From: Ustilaginoidea virens
Taxonomy: Eukaryota > Ascomycota > Sordariomycetes > Hypocreales > Clavicipitaceae
NCBI RefSeq assembly: GCF_000687475.1
Contig: NC_057319.1
Location: forward strand, 3,400,001-3,464,000
Length of the DNA stretch: 64,000 bases
Direction: 5' to 3'
Each line of letters begins with the position of its first letter. Positions within the stretch are counted from its first letter, which is position 1. Below, in pieces: positions 58,355 through 64,000 of the stretch. A program made the position numbers and the translations under genes. The notes below the pieces were generated by a model. It saw only the letters and a program-made list of their open reading frames with translations, was not told where the DNA came from and ran no database searches.

Positions 58355-61300
58355 CCATCTCTTCTCCTTTTCAATTTTTTCCCCCGTTTCTTTTCTTTTT
58401 CTTTTTTTCGCTCTTCTTTTGCCATCTCCCGCTTGATTGCCTACTTGCCTACCTACCTTGGGTACCTTTATAGCCACTCTTGTTCTAGTAGTACCAATTT
58501 ATTGGACGATCGACATGGAAATGATGTCTGGTGGGCCGGATATTCTCTTGCTTTCTTTTTTTCTCCCCTCTTCTTTTTCCCTCCCTTTCCTTTTTTTTTT
58601 TTTTTTTTTTTTTTCTTCCGCAAGCGAAGCCTTGTTCTGGCAAGTCCAGTCGGTCAATAAGTAGTTCGACCCAGCCCCTCTGTCAGCTTGGAAAGCGGAC
58701 TGGTCCGATTGTCCTTGGAGATTGGTTTCAAAATGTCGCACATGGCTACACCACGTTGACACGACTCCGTTGACACATGCCAACCGGTAGGAGGTATGTA
58801 CCTGGTAGATACAGTACCTGCAGCTGGGTCTGCTTGCACGGCAATGTTTTTCAAGGCTGAAGACTGAATCTGAATCGCTGCGGGGTGTGTATGCTCACGT
58901 ACTCTGTACTCGGCCCCGCCAACGGGGAGGGAGCAAGATCGGGTACTGTGAACACAAGACTTTCTTGCTTGTTCTTTCCTTGTTGCTGCTGCTCTTTCCT
59001 TTTTGCTTGATTTTTCTTATTTCTGCTTTTCTTTTCTTTTTTCCCTCCCTTTTCTCCACTTCTTTCCCCCCCCCCCCCCCCCCCTCTTTTTGCGCCTTTT
59101 CTTTTTCTTTTTGCCCGACATCTCTGACTGACACCCTGGAGAGCAGCCAGGGCCTTGTGCGAATCAAGGTCTCCTCGATTCAGACGAGACTTGTCACTTC
59201 TCTTCCTCTACACCCCCTCCTCCTCTTCGGTTTCTTCAGTCTGCGCGTCTTCAATATTGACTCCACCATCATCTTCACCAGGGCCTGGTGGCGCTGCAAT
59301 GCAAGAATTTCCCACGTGCGCCAGGTATGTGCGAAATGACTGATCTCCTAATCCTTCTGCCTCTGGCTTGCAGCGGTCTCACGTTGGTCTGCTACGTCAC
59401 GGATCAGATAGCAGTCAACCATTAGACTGGCTCCATCGAGCCAGGGGGCTGGCTCATGGCTCACGTTGGGCATGATGGGGATAGGCCGACGCAGAGATGC
59501 CCCATCTGTCCCAACACCCCCCTGCCTGATGACTCGATGCGAACCATGTATCCATCGTAGATGGCAGGAAAATATCGAGCAGGTAGCCTTGAAAAAGCAA
59601 TGCAGCATTGTCAGCCCCAAATCCACTTTTCGTCGTCCAAGGCCTCCCATGAAGAATGGCGTTTCACTGCACAGGCCCACTCTCAGCCGGCAATGATTCC
59701 AAGCCACCACCACCACCGCCAGCGCATCTAAAGTCTAACGCCATCCGGATTTAGGAGGGGGGTGATCTGGTTCCTGCGCATCGCAACGGTGGCTGCTCCA
59801 TGTCGCTGAAGGGCTGCCGGACGGATTTCCAACTCCACCGCCATGCAGTCCTGGTGGGGGATCAACGGGATCAAATCGCTTGCTCCTGACAGGCAACTAC
59901 CAACCAGCAACTAGCGGTCGGCGCAAAGGGGCTTTCAAAACGAATGATTTCGGCTTATTCCAAGCAGAAGGTAAAACGCCGTCCCTTTTCTGCCCCGTGG
60001 CTTCGACGTGAGCCCCCCCCCCTGACTTGATAGGCTGCCTTCTCGAATATCGTCCGTAGAAAGCCGGACAGGGACAAGCAACCGCATCTCGAGGGGGCTT
60101 TCTGGGCGCGGTGAGGGCAAAATTATGTAACTAGGATACGCCTTGCTTGTTCCTCGAGGTGGCGTCGGGGCTCATGTTGCAACCAGATCTCCGATGCGTT
60201 GTGTCGACCGTGTGTACAGCCCAGAGTGTCGGTGATTCGTGCAGACAACCAATTGGGCAACCTGCAGGGAAAAAGGTCACCCCCCAAAATTTGGCAGCAC
60301 CTGGTAAGTTGTTGCATACGATGTGCTCTCAAGGTTTGCATCACCGAGGCCAAGGATGCCACAGTACGTACAATACGTACATCCATCATCTATCATCAGT
60401 CGGAGACCTGGCTCCGCTGAAGAGTAAAACAAAGACAAAGATGAGGATAATAACATGTCGCCGAAGCCGACTAAGGAAAAATTACTCCTCCCTGGGGTCA
60501 ACACCAACACAATTCAACCATCACTCGGCAGCGCAAATAGTTGAAAATCAGATCATGAGCAGCCGGAGAACCCAGGCCAGGACCCATGGGGGGGGAGCCA
60601 TTCTAGATTCTGGAAGCGGCAGTGCATATCGCTAGTATCGCTCGCAGGCCGTTTCCAGGACGGCTCTTGATGGTACCAGAGGTGAAGTGGCCGACGCCTT
60701 TTCCCATGCAAAGATCAGGTTCGGAGTACCAGGAAACAAAGTCGCGACCGGGGCCGAGCGGCTCCAAGCTGGTGGCCTTGGGCACAAGTGGCTGATAACA
60801 CGGCAGCTACTTCCTACAAGCTTGATGATAGAACAGCCAGCCCGATCACAATAGTTTCCAACCGAGCATCGTGAGAGTAGCCAGACGTTGCAGGAGCTAT
60901 TTTATCGCCATCGTGACGCGGAGCAAGTTTCAGAAACAGTCCCACAGCGAACGATTCGGGGCGTCATTGTTATGCGACAACCTGACTGAAAACGCTGCAG
61001 CCAATAGTCATCATCAGTCCCAGCCTTGAGCCAAGGGGACATGGTGTTGGTTCATCAATCAAATAACAGTCAGTGTGCGAGACACCAGTGTCGACCGAAT
61101 CCCCGTTTCCATACGGGGTACAGCCCTCCAAGGGGGGCCTTGTTTCTTGCCCACCAGGCAGATTCGCAGGCTTGAGACCGGAGTGGTGCACGGAGTACGG
61201 AGTAGGTGTGTGCCTCTGTCGACCACAATTCTCGGTAGGGGTGTCGCTATCAGGATTCGAACGTGTCCGAGGATCATCCTGTCCGCCCGCACGTTTTTTT

Positions 61301-63309
61301 TTTCCGGCCCATGATTCGCCATAAATCGATGTGTGCCTCTAATCTGCCGAATCCCGAAGAATTCAATAAGTGGCCCGCTAGGCCGGCAAGGCAACATGCG
61401 AATCACCTCGTCCATAGGGCAACATCCGGTGTTGACTTGGTGTTGACTAATCGCACACCCCGTGGCGGGCTTGTTCTGATGGTTTTGGCTTTGGCTGAAC
61501 GAAGCTTTATCAGTCGGAAACCCCCTTGTCGCCTCGATTGTCTGTTCTTCCATGACGCGTTATGTCCTGCCACACAGAACAAGGGGCAGAACATGGAGCT
61601 CGAAGCTCGCAACAGAGGTGGCAAGGACGTTCTTTTGCATCATTTTGTCCTAGATGATCAAGGGACGTGTTGAGGAGGACGCCTCATGCCCATGCTTGCC
61701 CGGCTGGGACTGTTTTGCCTACCAGAGCTGCAACATACGGGCCTAGCGATTTCTGACATGGAGTCTACAGCTACCATGTAGAGTCCCGGCCCGTATACAT
61801 TGACGATGAAACGACAACATGAACAGTCGTCTGAAAGGCTCATTGTGTGCTTGGAAGTCCGCAGTTGTTGATACCATACGCCCACACTTTGTTGCTTTGT
61901 CGCAGCCTTGAAGAGAAGGCCAGGTCTCTCTATCAAGACTTTTCGGAATCGCGAACCTGGTCTTTCCCGGTGGCTTTGATGGTCGTCGGCGCCATCGGGG
62001 GGGTCGGCAGTCGGCGGTCGGTAGGGGTTGCCCATGCTGGGGGAATCCTGTTCCTGGTTCGGGCATCCTGAGAGGCGCGATGACCCATATGGGCGATACT
62101 ATTGTACGGATACTCTTGATGGATACACAAGCATCTTTTGGGGGAGGATACGTCTGACGCAACCTGGCTATCGCCTTATTGCGAACCCCGGGACTGGTGT
62201 GGTCCCTCGGGCTCCCAAAAACAACCAAGGTCTACCAAGGCCTACTACTTCTTTCGCATGGCATCATCGCACGGCTCTCCATGCAATGCAACTGCAATAC
62301 AGCACACGAACGCCCGCAGTGGCGCCTCCACTTTTTTGATTGATACATCTACTCATCTGCACGCAATCGAGAAGCTGGCCCATGTATATCAAGCCGGCCG
62401 TGGCTCGCGGACGCGGAATGCCTACTTTTTAACTTACCTGCTTGGTCAATAGAAAGTCGCGGAGACTGTATAATCTCCATCCAGCCCACACTCTTTTTCA
62501 TTTCAGCATCGCTTCTAGGACTAGCAACGCAGCGCCGTCGTGGGCGGTTGCTTCACATCCCGACAACACGGTTGCGCCATTGGCTCTTGTGGTGTGAGGA
62601 TAGCAGCCGGCGCCCACTCTTTGACATGGACAGCTCCTCCACTCGGGCAGAGCAAGGCTCTACTACCAGGTAACGACTGTGTTTCTTATGCCGGGCCTGA
62701 ATACTGTTTGGGGCCCTCCCCTCAGCCCAGCTGTAACTGACAAGAGTTTGCAGCGACGTGACAAATGGCCGCCATGACAAGGCGCCGCTGAAAGGCCACG
62801 AGTCGCCAGCTTCGCCACAGCTGCTCCGTTGGCTTCACGATGAAGATCAACCCGTCACGGAAACTATGCAACGGCCGCGCGAGGGAACCAGCCCGGCAGC
62901 GACTTGCCAGACGGAGAGCCCGTCTCGTGCACCACCCGACGGCAAGGACCGTGACGTGGACCTTTGCCATATCGGTGCTCAGTTCTACGACTAGGCCTGC
63001 AGGTCTGCTGCGATTGCTTGGATTCATGGCATTGCAGAGCTACCTGGCTTGACCATAGGGCCCATTTCTTGATTGGGCCTCCTGTCAGACGGAAGTCGGG
63101 TCTTTTTTATTGTACTGTTGCGAGTATCTAAAGTAGACGATATAGATGATAAAGATGGCACATTTACAAGAATTAGTCGAAATACTATAAACTCGGGCGA
63201 ATTGAACGAAGGGCCAGGATAGTGCCGACTTGATGGTGCAGCGGCCCGCGATGGAACAAGCCAAGCGAAGCTGTACAGCTAACTGCCCAAAGCAGAGAGA
63301 AGAAGAAGA

Positions 63310-63440
63310 ACCGAGGAATACCAAAAAAACAAAAAAAAGAACCAAAAAAAAAGAACAAAAAAAAGAACAAAAAAAAGAACAAGAAAAAGAACAAGAAAAA
63401 GAACAAAAAAAAAGAACAAAAAAAAGAACAAAAAAAAAGC
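63310..63440. repeat. AAAAAAGAAC-type repeat array followed by a G run
   Basis: About ten units of GAAC plus 5-8 A residues, ending in a G10 run near 63440-63450. Non-coding; frames through it give only Lys/Glu/Gln or Phe/Leu runs. Confidence 0.8.
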
Positions 63441-63586
63441 GGGGGGGGGGGCCTTTAGAAAGAACAAGAGGGGCCAAAAAGTTACCCCTCCAGAGGCGGT
63501 CGCTGACTCTGGCTTCAATGGGCACGTGAGGTGGGGCATGAGGCTCTACGTGCGGCGGGGCGCTTGGCGTCTACGGCCGCATGCTC

Positions 63587-63714
63587 ACGTAAACAGAGCG
63601 GGAAGGTTCTTCAAACATGCCGGAGGTCGCTACTTGTAGAAAAATACGTGTAAAGGTACGGAACCCACTTTATTTCCCGGCATGTTTGAAAAACCTTTGC
63701 CGCTCTGTTTACGT
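63587..63714. repeat. long inverted repeat (37/38-base arms, 53-base loop)
   Basis: Left arm 63587-63623 and right arm 63677-63714 are reverse complements apart from two or three mismatches and one extra base. Shared parts include CGTAAACAGAGCG/CGCTCTGTTTACG and CATGCCGG/CCGGCATG. Transcribed from either strand, it would fold into a stem-loop of about 128 nt. Confidence 0.9.
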
Positions 63715-64000
63715 ACTCCCGCCCGCCGCATGGCCAGTTGGTTGTCGTACTCCGTACTCCGTACAATCAAGGTACATACTTGAGCCGCCCCCCGCGCCCC
63801 ACCACCCCAAAACAGCGGCCCATCCCGCACACCCCACATCACATATAAGTTTGGTGCCCTCGGACTCGAAGGCGGTATACCAAGTAGGTGCAGCGCAACC
63901 TGGTATGCTTTTTCTTTTTTTTTTTTTTTTTTTTTTCCGACGGATGGAGTTGTTTGATGCATGTCATGTATTGATCTATTAATAGAACCAAAGAACCCAG

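Larger units (their letters stand above)
58175..64000. other. 5.8 kb terminal region without a recognisable gene
   Basis: Open frames are short, repetitive or without family motifs. The first 1 kb holds long T runs (about 58325-58354 and 58590-58614) and a C run (about 59067-59083). The rest is of ordinary, mixed composition, without the AT-richness of strongly RIP-mutated DNA. It contains TACGGAGTA at 61196-61204, an A-rich repeat (63310-63440) and the inverted repeat at 63587-63714, followed by two overlapping TACTCCGTA copies (63748-63763). A gene running off the right edge cannot be excluded. Confidence 0.5.

Noticed and set aside
61236..61295. Possible minus-strand tRNA (GTTCGAATCC-like T loop)
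   Set aside because: The five-base T-stem does not pair (ACACG against CCTGA) and no anticodon or acceptor stem can be built; at most a decayed fragment.
58175..64000. Transposon or RIP-mutated relic in the terminal region
   Set aside because: No transposase or reverse-transcriptase motifs, no long terminal repeats and no AT-rich shift were seen; only the short inverted repeat at 63.6 kb remains a candidate element.

Overview
The window is nuclear DNA of a filamentous ascomycete, most likely a sordariomycete of the Hypocreales type. Fifteen of the sixteen genes carry short spliceosomal introns (about 56-180 nt, one of 295 nt) with GT...AG borders, 38 in all. The proteins are eukaryotic families (Argonaute, Asf1, Rna14, Exo1, Nop9, Sro7/Lgl), the intergenic DNA is long and full of microsatellites, and there are no operons or Shine-Dalgarno sites. 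The order-level guess is inference from protein style. Species cannot be read from the sequence alone.

Layout: a group II PLP decarboxylase (1660-3646 +); the ribosome-biogenesis protein Nop9 (4185-6458 +); a glutamine-rich conserved protein of unknown function (7241-8936 -) behind a 3.9 kb non-coding stretch; a full-length Argonaute with an intact slicer tetrad (12827-15861 -); the RNA14 cleavage factor (16989-20185 -) divergent from the histone chaperone ASF1 (21616-22737 +); a RasGAP (23664-26363 -), then 5 kb without a recognisable gene; an atypical 2-Cys peroxiredoxin (31426-32212 +); an Ariadne-type RBR ubiquitin ligase (33566-35404 +); EXO1 (36800-39190 -) divergent from TMA16 (40803-41577 +); MAM33 (42390-43387 +); a short oxysterol-binding protein (44277-46172 -) divergent from the Lgl/Sro7 exocytosis regulator (48017-51152 +); a secreted GH31 alpha-glucosidase (52204-55134 +); an amino-acid permease (56007-58174 +); and a 5.8 kb gene-free tail.

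Most genes are housekeeping: RNA processing and silencing, chromatin, DNA repair, ribosome assembly, secretion and nutrient uptake. They do not form a biosynthetic cluster, and no transposon, CRISPR array or confident tRNA was found. The least explained material is in the spacers: (i) a 9-mer, TACGGAGTA, with 15 exact copies, all outside genes, some paired as palindromes; (ii) the 8-bp palindrome AGGTACCT with 12 copies, clustered in promoters; (iii) four copies of a GACAGCCAGCTGT unit upstream of Argonaute; and (iv) a near-perfect 37/38-bp inverted repeat at 63.6-63.7 kb that would fold into a long hairpin. Within genes, a 12-bp minisatellite has built an SQ-rich cluster in EXO1. Exon borders were assigned by hand from GT/AG sites, reading frame and family conservation; no transcript data were available.
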